Below, piece by piece: positions 1 through 8,329 of a DNA stretch of 14,503 nt. Numbering within the stretch: position 1 is the first letter of the stretch; every line of letters begins with the position of its first letter. The translations under genes and the position numbers were made by a program. Origin of the DNA: Usnea hakonensis. Its lineage: Eukaryota > Ascomycota > Lecanoromycetes > Lecanorales > Parmeliaceae. The notes beneath the pieces are model-generated. The model ran no database searches. It worked only from the letters and a program-made list of their open reading frames with translations, and was not told the origin of the DNA. The DNA lies in NCBI GenBank assembly GCA_013423325.1, contig BLJB01000285.1, positions 1 to 14,503 on the forward strand, read 5' to 3'.

Positions 1-1
1 C

Positions 2-220
2 GGCTAGCCGAAATAGGATACTAAATATATCCTTATCTTCTATCCGAGGCTAGGATAATTCAGACTAGTACTTCTAGAGTCCGCGGGAACTAGTAACCTA
101 CGGAGAATGCTAACTACCCTAAGAGGGGCGAGGGCGTTAACCAGATAGCTAATCCAATCCGGCCTCCTAGGCCAGTATTCCCTAGCAAAAGACTAGTTGT
201 ATGGGGACAGAGCGGCCTAA
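2..220 (+). pseudogene. C-terminal end of LINE ORF2 (after the RNase H region)
   Basis: Reading from base 2 gives 73 codons ending at TAA 218-220. The peptide resembles the extreme C-terminus of fungal Tad1-type ORF2 polyproteins: a DTKYILIFYPRL stretch, then LLESAGTSNLRRMLTTLRGA, and finally LYGDRAA before the stop. In the family the first stretch is normally preceded by a CxCG zinc-type motif, here beyond the window edge. Five in-frame stops occur, each where a glutamine codon (CAG or CAA) is expected, which fits C-to-T change on this strand. Two glutamine codons survive, so the copy is only partly mutated. I recognise the family from general knowledge of fungal LINEs; no search was run. 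Confidence 0.75.
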
Positions 221-375
221 GGGACGCTAGCATCGGTATAAAGGGGGTAAAGGAACACGAGCGTAGGAGGTACCGAGCGATAGTAGTCGAAGGTGGTATA
301 TAGACTTAAAACAGCGGAGACAAGTAGGAGTACGGTAAGGTTTTTTACCCTGGTAGTAGTGATACTACAAAGGTT

Positions 376-377
376 NN
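376..377. other. Two unresolved bases in the LINE C 3' UTR
   Basis: Two N bases sit in the 3' untranslated region of LINE C. The homologous place in LINE A (about 1050-1075 on the plus strand) has roughly 17 more bases, including a short TACTATTACTATAG-type repeat. The gap therefore probably hides a short repeat that did not assemble. Confidence 0.9.
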
Positions 378-440
378 ATAGAGCTTCCCGTAATTATCTT
401 TCACATAGTTAGATAGACACGAGTATGAATTCCAATCCAA

Positions 441-976
441 CTAAGCGATATATAGTTCTTATTAAAATTTAGTATCTATATATAAGCCTAGTACTCTTAT
501 ATTTAGATTAGAGTCTATCTTAATCTTTTTAAAGTCTAAAGATATCTCTATATTAAACTTCTTTAGACTCCTTATTAGATATACTAACTTATATTTTTTA
601 AGGGCGAATATTACCCTATATATCTTAATCTATTTAAGATAGATATTATAAGTCTTATGTAATACTTTATAATTATCTTCTATACTCCTATTATATACTA
701 GTAAATAAATATTATTAATAAAACCTTCTATCTAAATAGAGAGAGCGGCTTTTATATATTATTTAATTATAGAGGTATTAAAGAAGAGGAATAATATAGA
801 AGAAAATAATAATTTCTAAAAAATACTAGTCTTTACTATCTTTATTAGATTTATCTAGTTTTCTAATATTATAGATATTACCTTATCTATAAAAAAGCTA
901 GATATTTATCTTATTATCTTTTTCGGGACTCTTTTCTCTTTTAAGTTATAGAGGAGTCTCTTATATAAAATATTAT
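441..976 (-). pseudogene. LINE B, downstream half: reverse transcriptase fragment
   Basis: Read on the minus strand, this segment begins with GIFNNILYKRLLYNLK, the DVxGAFDNVSHxRLLHNL motif of Tad1-like reverse transcriptases. It continues to the catalytic FxDD site, here FINN (codons for the two N at 711-716). Both aspartates have changed to asparagine, as expected from G-to-A change in GAT. Further along it aligns base by base with LINE A around 2210-2750. It is a different, more diverged copy, so two LINE subfamilies are probably present. It continues upstream at 2881-3048, with LINE A inserted between. Its 3' end is cut off by LINE C at 440. Confidence 0.75.
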
Positions 977-988
977 TAAAGATACCTA
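977..988. repeat. Target-site duplication of LINE A, left copy (TAAAGATACCTA)
   Basis: This 12-bp sequence recurs exactly at 2869-2880. The two copies bracket LINE A. Removing LINE A and one copy joins the two halves of LINE B into a continuous reverse transcriptase motif (LFLLDIIGIF followed by NN). Confidence 0.9.
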
Positions 989-1227
989 TGGATTGGATTA
1001 GAATTCATACTCGTGTCTATCTAACTATATAAAAGATAATTACGGGAAGCTCTATAGTAATAGTATAAGGGAAACCTTTATAGTATTACTACTATTAGGG
1101 TAAAAAACCTTATCGTACTCTTACTTATCTCTACTATTTTAAGTCTATATACTACCTTTAACTACTACCGCTTAGTACCCCCTATACTCGTATTCCTCTA
1201 TCTTCTTTATATTAATACTCGCGCCCC

Positions 1228-2868
1228 TTAAACTACTCTACCCCTATATAATTAGTCTTTTACTAGAGAATACTAGCCTAGAAGACCGGATTAGATTAAT
1301 TATCTAGTTAACGCCTTTACCCCCTTTAGGATAATTAGTATTCTCTATAGATTACTAGTTTCTATAGATTCTAGAAATACTAGTCTAAATTATTCTAGCC
1401 TCGAATAGAAGATAAGGATATATTTAGTATTCTATTTTAATTAGCCGTATTTATAACTAGCTATATAGATATCTAGAACCTTATAATAGAAGAGGAATTA
1501 TACTAGCCTAATCTTCTCTATTCGTATCTAGATTAAGGCGGAGCTTTCGGCTTTTATAAGGTTATAGTAAAGTATTCTCCTTATTTTCTAATTTTTAGGA
1601 CTCTAAGCTAATATCCTCTTATTTTCGGGTATACCCGTATAATAGCCTTCTTATAGGGTATACTAGATTATATTATTCTAGCTCTATACTTTTCCCCTTA
1701 TTATCTCTATCTCCTTTTTTTCTCTTTTCTCTATATTATATTATTCCTACCCTTCCCTAGGGAAGATACCTTTAGCCTATAAGTACTTCTCTATTATAGG
1801 CGCTAATAATACCTTTATCTTACGATCTCGTTTCCTTTAGAGTACTTTATAGATACGTATATTTCTAATCTTTATAACCTTATATACGCCCCTAAGAGCT
1901 TAATAATAAAGGACCGCTAAGTTTAAAGAGATCTATATAAAGGGAATATCTATCTTTATCTCTAATTCTCTAATATTTATTATCTTATATACTTCCGAGA
2001 CATATCTTAGATACTTATTCTAAATTATTTCTAGCTATCTTCCTAATATCTTTATTACTCCTCGTATACTCTCCAGGTTATACTAGATAGCTATCGCGTA
2101 TATTATTACTAGCTAAACGATAGTCTAGTATATTATATATACTTAGTTTAATATTATTCCCTATATTAAGGCTATCGTTATTAATAGTGCGAGGTATTAG
2201 GATACTATCTTAGCTTTTATCTTCTTAAGGTAGAGACCCTATCTTAGTTTTCTATCTATATATAGATCTAGGATCTATATACTATCTTTTAGCTTTATAA
2301 CTATTACTTTTAGATCTATTACGGCTTTTATATTAAAGCGTTTCGGCCTTCTAGTAAGATAGACTAGCTTATACTTCTTAAAGGCGAAAATCGCCCTATA
2401 TATTTTCGTCTACTTTAAGTATATCTTATAGGTTATCTTAAACGTTATATAATTAGCCTCTATACTCTTTCTATATACTAGTAGATAGATATTATTAATA
2501 AAGTTTTCGACTTAAAGGTTTAACTTTAGCTTCGAGTACTTTTTAATAAGTAATATATTAAAGAATAGAAATAATATAGGGGATATTAGAGACCCCTATA
2601 GGATCTCTATTTCTATTAGTTCTATCTCGCTTATTTTTTATCCTAGCGTTATTAACGTTACTCTCTCTATAAGAAAGCTCGATATCTAGTTTACTATCTA
2701 AAGAGGGATCCCTTTAGATTTAAGGTTATAGAGGAGCCGCTCGTAGGATATATTATTAAATACCCCTACTACGTCTAGAGAGAGTAGGCTAGCCACGTAT
2801 TGTTTACCGCTACCCCAAACCGTGTACACTGCGTTTACGATTGTCTCCAGGGCTGTCTCGGTAGACCG
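1228..2868 (-). pseudogene. LINE A ORF2 remnant: reverse transcriptase to C-terminus
   Basis: The frame runs 547 codons with no frameshift that I can detect; the 5' end, the FINN site, a thumb-region motif and the final stop all fall in the same phase. In order: RSTETALETIVNAVYTVWG (a conserved Tad1 stretch), LLSLDVVGVFNN then ISYERLLYNL, a GIPQGSLISPILFLFF motif, the catalytic site FINN (codons 2491-2496, normally FxDD), a YFL/NKYLRYVSEVYK thumb-type region near 2017, then the C-terminal CKCG-type motif, here SYKYG with both cysteines turned to tyrosine. It ends at TAA (1228-1230) at the same place as LINE C. Many in-frame TAG/TAA codons and the lost DD pair make it dead. The RNase H part is too altered for me to mark catalytic residues. 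Confidence 0.85.
2792..2860. other. CpA/TpG-retaining island at the LINE A 5' edge
   Basis: I count nine CpA or TpG dinucleotides in about 66 bp, against three in the preceding 1350 bp. The peptide here (STETALETIVNAVYTVWGSG) is uninterrupted. This is the segment of LINE A closest to its truncated 5' end. Confidence 0.8.
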
Positions 2869-2880
2869 TAAAGATACCTA
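2869..2880. repeat. Target-site duplication of LINE A, right copy
   Basis: This is an exact match to 977-988. It also encodes part of the LINE B motif DIIGIF on the minus strand. Confidence 0.9.
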
Positions 2881-3048
2881 TAATATCTAGTAAAAATAGA
2901 TTAGCGACTTTTCTACTATTAATAATATTATAGTTCTATATAATATAAATTATATCTATTAGCGATTCTAGTACCGTTTCTACCGATCTACCTTTCCTTA
3001 CCCCCATTTACTATTAAGGGAGGAGACTATAGCTTTCCGCCAGTCCCG
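2881..3048 (-). pseudogene. LINE B, upstream part: start of the reverse transcriptase region
   Basis: The minus-strand reading gives VRKGRSVETVLESLIDIIY followed by RKVANLFLLDIIGIF. This corresponds to the RKGRSTETALE...SLLSLDVAGAF stretch of Tad1-like reverse transcriptases and is parallel to the first residues of LINE A. It stops at the LINE A insertion and continues at 976 downward. At its 5' end the sequence changes near 3048 into Gypsy-1 integrase, so LINE B appears to be a 5'-truncated insertion into Gypsy-1. The last 35 bp (3015-3050) keep GC and a CpA, like the edges of the other insertions. Confidence 0.72.
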
Positions 3049-3050
3049 CA

Positions 3051-4030
3051 TATTATATATAATAGTTAATAATAAGGGTAATAAATTTATATTCTAGTTC
3101 TAACTTATAATATTTTAAAAATTAGAAGTTAAAATATTTATATCTATAATATATTATCTATAGATAGATAAATAGTTTAAATAAATAAATTAAACTATTA
3201 AAATTATAATATATTATTTTATTATAGTAAATCTAGATATAGACTAAATTAATATAATATTATATTTATAGGAAAGTCTAAATAATATGGAAAATACCTT
3301 TATTAAAATACTATTAAATAAAATCTTTTATAGCTTTAATATCTAAGACTCTTTAAGATTATTATCTAAATTATTATAAGAGGATTTTAATAAATTATAA
3401 TAAATAAAAAAAGAGTAAATTAAAGATTTAATTATCTTCGCGAATATTATAGCTAAAATATATTATAATAGTTTCTATAAATTATTTAATATATTTAAAA
3501 AAAATATAGTTTTTTTATAATTATATTATAAATATAAAATTTCTAGTATTTCTAATTATAAGCTCTATAATTAGTATATTAATCTATTTAAAGTTCTAGA
3601 GAAAGTAGGAAAACTAGCTTACTATATTAATCTACCTCTATTAATAAAAATTTATTCTATTATTTCTATTATCTAGTTAGAATCTACTTATAAAGAAGCT
3701 TTAGATCTATATAGAAGAATATATAATTATAAACTATCCTTAATTAAAAAAGAAGAAGATAAAAATAATTATTATTTTATTAAAATATTACTCGATAAGT
3801 ATACTTTTTAAAGAAAAGTAGAATATTTAATTAAATAGAAAGAATATAGTAATTAATATAATATATAATATAAGATAGAAGATCTAAATAATATTTAGAA
3901 ACTAATCTAAAAATATAAATCTTAAGTACGAATATTATTTAGAAGTATTAAATAAAGACCTATATTAGAAACTACTATATTTACTATATTTACTATTTCT
4001 AGAAAGGGACGTCCTAGAAAAGATACTTAA
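3051..4030 (+). pseudogene. Gypsy-1 pol 3' end: integrase core, GPY/F region, chromodomain, AT-hook
   Basis: One phase carries every motif. NNKGNKFI near 3068-3090 corresponds to the integrase SDRxxxF site with its aspartate changed to N. Next comes the QTDGQSERTNQ site, here IDK-F-K with glutamate changed to lysine. The GPY/F-type region (NYKLYN, then LFKVLEKVGKLAYYINLP) lies near 3550-3650. A chromodomain (about 3767-3930) reads IKILLDKYTF, RKVEYLIK, KEY, KIEDLNNI with stops at expected tryptophans. Then SRKGRPRKDT (3998-4027) is an AT-hook core. Chromodomains after integrase are typical of chromoviruses and are thought to steer insertion to heterochromatin. Numerous stops make the copy dead. 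Confidence 0.83.
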
Positions 4031-4365
4031 AGACTAGACTTTTAAATATTACTACTAAAAGTCTCTTATATTTTATAATTACTATTTCTATTCTTATTAA
4101 CTAGGTAGAGTACTAGAAAATATATACTTTCTAGCTATAATATTCCTAGTTACTCTCCTAAAAAAAATTAGAAATTTATATATAATAATTATTAAAAATA
4201 GTATTATTACTACTATAATTATAGTCTAGAAATATAGATTTATCTACTATAATAGTATTATTAGAAAATTATATATTATCGTAAATACTAATTTATTATA
4301 CTATTACTTTAGGATATATCCTTAATAAGTAGTATAGGCGCTACTTTTCTCTTTATTTATAGTAT

Positions 4366-4555
4366 TATTATAGTATTACTACTTTCTAATTTACTACTAT
4401 TACTTAGTATTATTCTTATTAGTAGCTTAGTAATTCGGGCGATTTATTATATATAGTAATCTTTCTTTTTAGACTTTATATTATTTATATTCTATATATT
4501 TACTTATAGCTACTATTACTATTATTACTATTACTATTACTATTACTACCTAATA
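4366..4555 (+). repeat. Gypsy-1 3' LTR
   Basis: This aligns with the reverse complement of the Gypsy-2 LTR: start TATTATAG, the shared TACTTAGTATTATTCT and TTTTTAGACTTTAT blocks, and end CTACCTAATA. It is 190 bp rather than 180. Some of the extra length lies in a run of ACTATT-type repeats (about 4508-4548) corresponding to the CAGTGA repeats of the younger LTR. All CpA and TpG are gone. Confidence 0.82.
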
Positions 4556-5220
4556 TTAATATTATATTATTAATTTTATTATTAATTTATAAATAAGATA
4601 TATAAACTTTACTATTAGAATTTTTAATCTAATTATTTACTATATTAAATTAGAAGTTAATTAATCTTTAATTATTATTATTATTTTTAGAGATAATAAT
4701 ATATAAAATTATAAATAAAAAAGAATATTTTAAAAGCGTAAAAAAATAGAATAAGTATATATAATACTAATTATAACCCCTTTTTAGAGATATATTAATA
4801 ATAAATAGTAATAGTATATTTAATTAAATTTTAAAATTAATATATATACTTTAAACTTTATTCTATAAAATTAAAAGATTTATATATATTATATATAATC
4901 TATTATATCTTTAGACTCTAATTAGTATTTATTACTACCTATTTTTTCTATATTCTAACTTCTAAATAAAAAGTTTAAATTATTATTAATTATAAAAAAA
5001 TAGATAAGGTCTACTATATTACTAAATAAAATTAATTATATAAATATTAATAATATTAGATTCTTATATAAGATTTCCTTTACTATTATAGAGAATTTAA
5101 TATTTATAATATTATTAAAAAGGGAGAATCTTATAAATATATTATTATTTAACTCTTAAATTATTTTAATAAATCTATCTAGAAGATCTTAGAGTATAAA
5201 TAAAATATATACTATCTATC
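4556..5220. other. AT-rich stretch with no recognisable gene
   Basis: The stretch lies between the Gypsy-1 LTR and Gypsy-2. It is extremely AT-rich and stop-dense in all frames, and I recognise no motif in it. It must have been continuous with 12819 onward before Gypsy-2 inserted. Since a Copia Gag relic begins about 350 bp beyond that junction on the plus strand, this stretch may be the Copia 5' LTR and leader. I could not define LTR ends or a primer-binding site, so that is inference only. Confidence 0.4.
5216..5220. repeat. Target-site duplication of Gypsy-2, left copy (CTATC)
   Basis: These five bases directly before the LTR match the five bases directly after the other LTR (12814-12818). 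Five bp is the usual duplication length for Gypsy integrases. The context CTATCTATC is locally repetitive, so the exact register is slightly ambiguous. Confidence 0.85.
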
Positions 5221-5400
5221 TGTTGGGTAGCAACAGTGACAGTGACAATAGCAATGGCTATAAGTGAATATATGGATGTAAATGATAAAGTCTAAAAAGG
5301 AAGATTACTATATATAGTGAATTACCTAAATCGCCAAGCTACTAGTGAGAATAATACTAAGTAATAGTGGTAAAATAGGAAGGCAGTAATTACTATAATA
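5221..5400 (-). repeat. Gypsy-2 3' LTR
   Basis: On the plus strand it starts TGTTGGGTAG and ends ACTATAATA; the expected outer dinucleotides TG...CA survive only at this outer end. It aligns with 12634-12813 over 180 bp with no indel. I count 30 differences, all C/T or G/A, 28 of them at CpA/TpG positions. The outer 70 bp keep all 16 ancestral C or G states, including a tandem CAGTGA. The inner 110 bp carry 12 mutated sites, 11 of them C-to-T on the plus strand. Confidence 0.93.
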
Positions 5401-5422
5401 GTACCGTAAATAAAGTAAAAAG

Positions 5423-5438
5423 GTAGCGTCCCCGCTAC
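5423..5438. other. Small perfect hairpin just inside the 3' LTR
   Basis: GTAGCG and CGCTAC form a 6-bp perfect stem around a TCCC loop, 22 bp inside the 3' LTR boundary. The same place in Gypsy-1 is degraded. Its position is where the polypurine tract would be expected, and the minus strand has GCGGGGA here. A role is not shown. Confidence 0.35.
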
Positions 5439-5792
5439 TATAGTAGTAATAGTAATAAATATTTACTACTTTAATAGATAATAGTAATTCCCGCTACCCC
5501 GGGCTTTCCTAGATTTACGATAGATATTTCCGATAATTATATTTAGGATAACTACGTTAAACGGTAATAAGGCTATTTATAATAATAATATAGTTATCGT
5601 AGTAATTTTTAATTTCCTTAGAAGAGCGACTAGGAATATTATAGCTAGAAAGTATATTTTCTAATACTCTACCTAGTTAATAAGGATAGAAATTTGCGGT
5701 TATAAAAGAGACTTTCGGTAATAGTACTTAGGAGTCTTAATTAAGATAGCTATAAATAAGTACTATATATATCTAATAAGACTATCTAGTCT

Positions 5793-6056
5793 TTAAGTAT
5801 CCTTCCTAGGATATCCCCTCTTTCTTGGTACGATAGCTTTAATATCTAGTATTTCTAGAGTTACGGTAATACGTCTAGTACTTCTAAAAGGTAAATATAT
5901 CTAGGCCTTATATTTCTAAATTAATTCCTAAGTATCTTCTAGATTATCCGCCTTATATTATATATTATATTAGTTACCGTATCCTTTCTACTTAACTAAG
6001 TATTCTACTTTTCCTTGGGAAGTATACTTATCGAGTAGTATCTTAATAGAATAATA
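5793..6056 (-). pseudogene. Gypsy-2 pol C-terminus: chromodomain and AT-hook
   Basis: The minus strand, in the gag-pol phase, reads YYSIKILLDKYTSQGKVEYLVK, then KGYGN, then KADNLEDT and ELI-KYKA (about 6056-5901). This is the chromodomain pattern YxVEKIL...YLVKWKGY...WEPxxxL. The tryptophans of the family are TAG stops here. About 25 to 30 residues further on, PRKRGYPRKDT (5796-5826) corresponds to the AT-hook SRKGRPRKDT of Gypsy-1, with the core arginine changed to tyrosine. The pairing suggests the ancestral protein bound both a histone mark and AT-rich minor groove. That function is inferred from the domains. Confidence 0.8.
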
Positions 6057-6069
6057 GTTATTTTCGCCT

Positions 6070-7340
6070 CCTTCTTCCTTAATCGGGGGTAACTTATAAT
6101 TACGTATCCTTCTATATAGATCTAAAGCTTCTTTATAAGTAGGTTCTAACTAGGTAATAGAAACGATAAGATAGATCTTTATTAATAAGGGTAGATTAAT
6201 ACGGTAAGCTAGTTTTCCTACTTTCTCTAGAACTTTAAATAGGTCGACGCGCTAATTATAGAGCTTATAGTTAGAAACGCTAAGAATTTTATAACTATAA
6301 TATAACCGTAGAAAAACTATATTTCCCTTAGGTATATTAAGTAACTTATAGGAACTATCGTAGTATACTTTAGCTATAATATTCGCGAAGGTAATTAAAT
6401 CTTTAGCTTATTCTCTTTTTATTTACCGTAATTTACTAAAATCCTCCTACGGCAATTCGGATAATAGTCCTAGAGAGTCTTAGATATTAAAACTATAAAG
6501 GATTTTATTTAATAATACTCTAGAAGAGGTATTTTTTACGTTATTTAGGCTTCCTTATAAGTATAGTATTATAGTAGTCTAGTCTACGCCTAGGTTTACT
6601 ATAATAAAGTAATATATTATAATCTTAATAGTTTAATTTATTCGTTTAGACTACCTATTCGTCTATAGATAGTATATTATAGATATAAGTATCTCTATAC
6701 CTAGCTTCTAAAATATAGTAAGCTAGAACTAGGATATAAATTTACTATCGCGATTACTAATTATTATATACGGTATACCCTAGCCTTATTATACTAATAT
6801 TACTAGGACTCGGTCGGCCTAGTTAGAAGTATTCTATATAGATTTCCCGGGAATTAAGCAAACTCTCTTTAAGAATTTATTAGTTACCGTAAGTAATATA
6901 TCTATCCTATTAGTAGTAATTAGTAAAGTAACTATAAAGTCTATAGTAATAGTATAGAAAGGAATCCTAGGCCTATTAATAGGTATTATACTACCGTATA
7001 GCTAGTATCTCTTATTTTAATTCAGCTTATAATCCGGGTAGTAATCAATATAAGCACGTAGATATTTTGATAGATACCTAAGGTATAGTAATACGGTAAT
7101 ATACTCGTATATCCTATAAAATCTACTATAATATTACTAGTTATATACTAGCTTAAAGATTTCCTTTTCTAATAAGTTAGGAATATATAACCTCTCCCGA
7201 CTATTATTAAAGTTAATATAGTAAAGTAATCTATCTTATAGCTTAAAATATAATCTAAGTTTCTAATTAGCTAGATCGATATCTAGCTATTACGGTAATA
7301 CTCCTACTTCTATAGTAGGACCCTATATTATATTATTTTC
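6070..7340 (-). pseudogene. Gypsy-2 integrase
   Basis: The minus strand gives an HHCC zinc-binding region near 7030-7190, ending YIDYYPDYKLN where the family has C-P-x-C; both cysteines are now tyrosine. The catalytic core follows: TITIDFIV with the first aspartate intact (6939-6941), then ISNRDSKF with the second aspartate changed to asparagine (6753-6755), then the QTDGQSERTNQ site with glutamate changed to lysine (6645-6647). So two of the three DDE residues are lost. The GPY/F-type C-terminal region (LYN-RVDLFKVLEKVGKLAYR) lies near 6180-6290. Several stops interrupt the frame. Confidence 0.85.
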
Positions 7341-7619
7341 GGCTTTTTTACTAGCTTTTTTTAGTATATTAAGGACCTTATTCTATTACTTATCCTTAGT
7401 ATACTCTATAACTAGACGTTCCTTGAATTCCTAAGATATTTCTACTAGAATAATATAGAAGCTAACTAGAATATCTGAGGATATTTCTGGGAATATTTTC
7501 TAGGATCGTTTTTAAGATCCTTACGATAGTATAGTAGATTCTTACGGTAATATAGATTCTTATAGTAATATAGTTCTATATAATATTTCTAGGACTCCCG
7601 GACCGTCCTTAGTAATTTC

Positions 7620-8200
7620 TAATGAACCTAGAAGGCGAGAGAGCGTATCCGGGACGATATTACTTTTTCTAGATTTATAACAGATAGATAGATTAAATAT
7701 AGATAGATACTAGGAGGCTCTTATTAAACGAAGGTTAAATTTATCTATATTAGATAAGGAGAGGCTAGTTTACTAGGAAATTAGAATAATAGTAGAATAA
7801 TTTATATATATAATTATAGAAGGCCTTTTTATCGACTCTACTATATACCGAATCTTTTTAATTATCTAGATAATTCCTACTACCTCTAACTTAGTAGGCT
7901 AGTAATTTATTTCTATCTAGTTTAGTATTTTACTAAGAAAAAGAATTAGTTATATATCTATATATAAAAATAAGTTACTATTATTCTTAGGCTCTTTAAT
8001 AGTATAATAAACTATTACGGTAAAGCCCTATTCTTTAGAAGTATCTAGATTAATAAATAGTTTATAACTAGGGTCGAAATAGGTAAGAAATATAGGACTA
8101 GAAAAGATACTTTAGAGGTCTTAAAAAGACTAGATTTTAGTTACTATAGGTTCGTAGTATAATATACTTAATTAATGTTTCCTAGTATACCCGGTAGCTT
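7620..8200 (-). pseudogene. Gypsy-2 RNase H
   Basis: After the RT thumb the minus strand reads YFNPSYKLFINLNTSKE-GF and VIVYYTIKEP, the usual FDPxxxxxxxTDASxxGxGAVL start of Ty3/Gypsy RNase H. The catalytic aspartate appears as asparagine. Later motifs are NYQPTKLEVVGII (normally NYxxxxxELLAIV), and near the end ASQYLSIFNLSI followed by NIVPDTLSRLRG, the classic N-x-x-x-D-x-LSR end of the domain. It is fused in frame between RT and integrase, and interrupted by stops. Confidence 0.83.
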
Positions 8201-8329
8201 CCTTAGGAATTTTCTTAGTAAGTTCTATCTTCCTTTACTATAATAGATAAGTACGCTAGACGTATTAAAGAATAGATAAATGTAATTAGTCTATTAGTTC
8301 TAGAAAGGTCTCTAGTTCCTATAGTATCT

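Larger units (their letters stand above)
1..440 (+). mobile_element. LINE C: 3' end of a Tad1-like non-LTR retrotransposon
   Basis: This is the last part of a plus-strand LINE whose 5' part lies left of the window. It holds the end of ORF2 (2-220), a 3' untranslated region of about 210 bp, and a tail made of an ATCCA-type short repeat ending near 440. The reverse complement of this segment matches 989-1447, so LINE C and LINE A are copies of one family in opposite orientation. LINE C is the better preserved: most differences read C in C and T in A, or G and A. It still has many CpA and TpG sites. It interrupts LINE B, whose sequence resumes at 441. Its target-site duplication would lie outside the window. 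Confidence 0.85.
1..1447. repeat. Inverted repeat: arms 1-440 and 989-1447
   Basis: The reverse complement of 1-440 aligns along its whole length with 989-1447, from the ATTGGATT-type tail inward to the AGCCG at 1443-1447. The arms are the 3' ends of LINE C (plus) and LINE A (minus) and meet tail to tail across a 548-bp spacer. The spacer is LINE B sequence (441-976) plus one copy of a 12-bp target duplication. The arms differ almost only by C/T and G/A changes and a few short indels. This is two independent insertions of one family, not the ends of a DNA transposon. Confidence 0.85.
989..2868 (-). mobile_element. LINE A: 5'-truncated Tad1-like LINE nested in LINE B
   Basis: This minus-strand insertion of 1880 bp has LINE landmarks at both ends. 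Its 3' end carries an ATCCA-type repeat tail next to the left target duplication. Its 5' end stops abruptly inside the reverse transcriptase domain next to the right duplication, the usual result of incomplete target-primed reverse transcription. It contains an ORF2 remnant (1228-2868) and a 3' untranslated region (989-1227). Between 1441 and 2790 I count only three CpA or TpG dinucleotides (2001, 2074, 2188). The outermost 75 bp at the 5' end and 30 bp at the 3' end keep many. Confidence 0.88.
3049..4555 (+). mobile_element. Gypsy-1: 3' end of an old chromovirus-type LTR retrotransposon
   Basis: This plus-strand segment matches, in inverted orientation, the 3' part of Gypsy-2 (about 6770 down to 5221). 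Together the two form a large inverted repeat with a 665-bp spacer. It contains the end of integrase, a chromodomain, an AT-hook and a 3' LTR. It is far more AT-rich than Gypsy-2 and has lost most CpG and CpC as well as CpA, so it is probably older or was mutated repeatedly. Its upstream part would lie left of LINE B, outside the window. Confidence 0.85.

Noticed and set aside
1..1447. Inverted repeat as the termini of a DNA transposon or foldback element
   Set aside because: The arms encode the end of LINE ORF2 and end in LINE tails; one is bracketed by its own 12-bp target duplication, so they are separate LINE insertions.
3061..5215. Mitochondrial origin because of very high AT content
   Set aside because: The sequence aligns with nuclear Gypsy integrase, chromodomain and LTR, and the frame is broken by TAG and TAA at Gln/Trp positions rather than following a mitochondrial code.
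5401..5440. Polypurine tract before the 3' LTR
   Set aside because: Only a short GCGGGGA run is present, away from the LTR edge; no uninterrupted purine run abuts the LTR.
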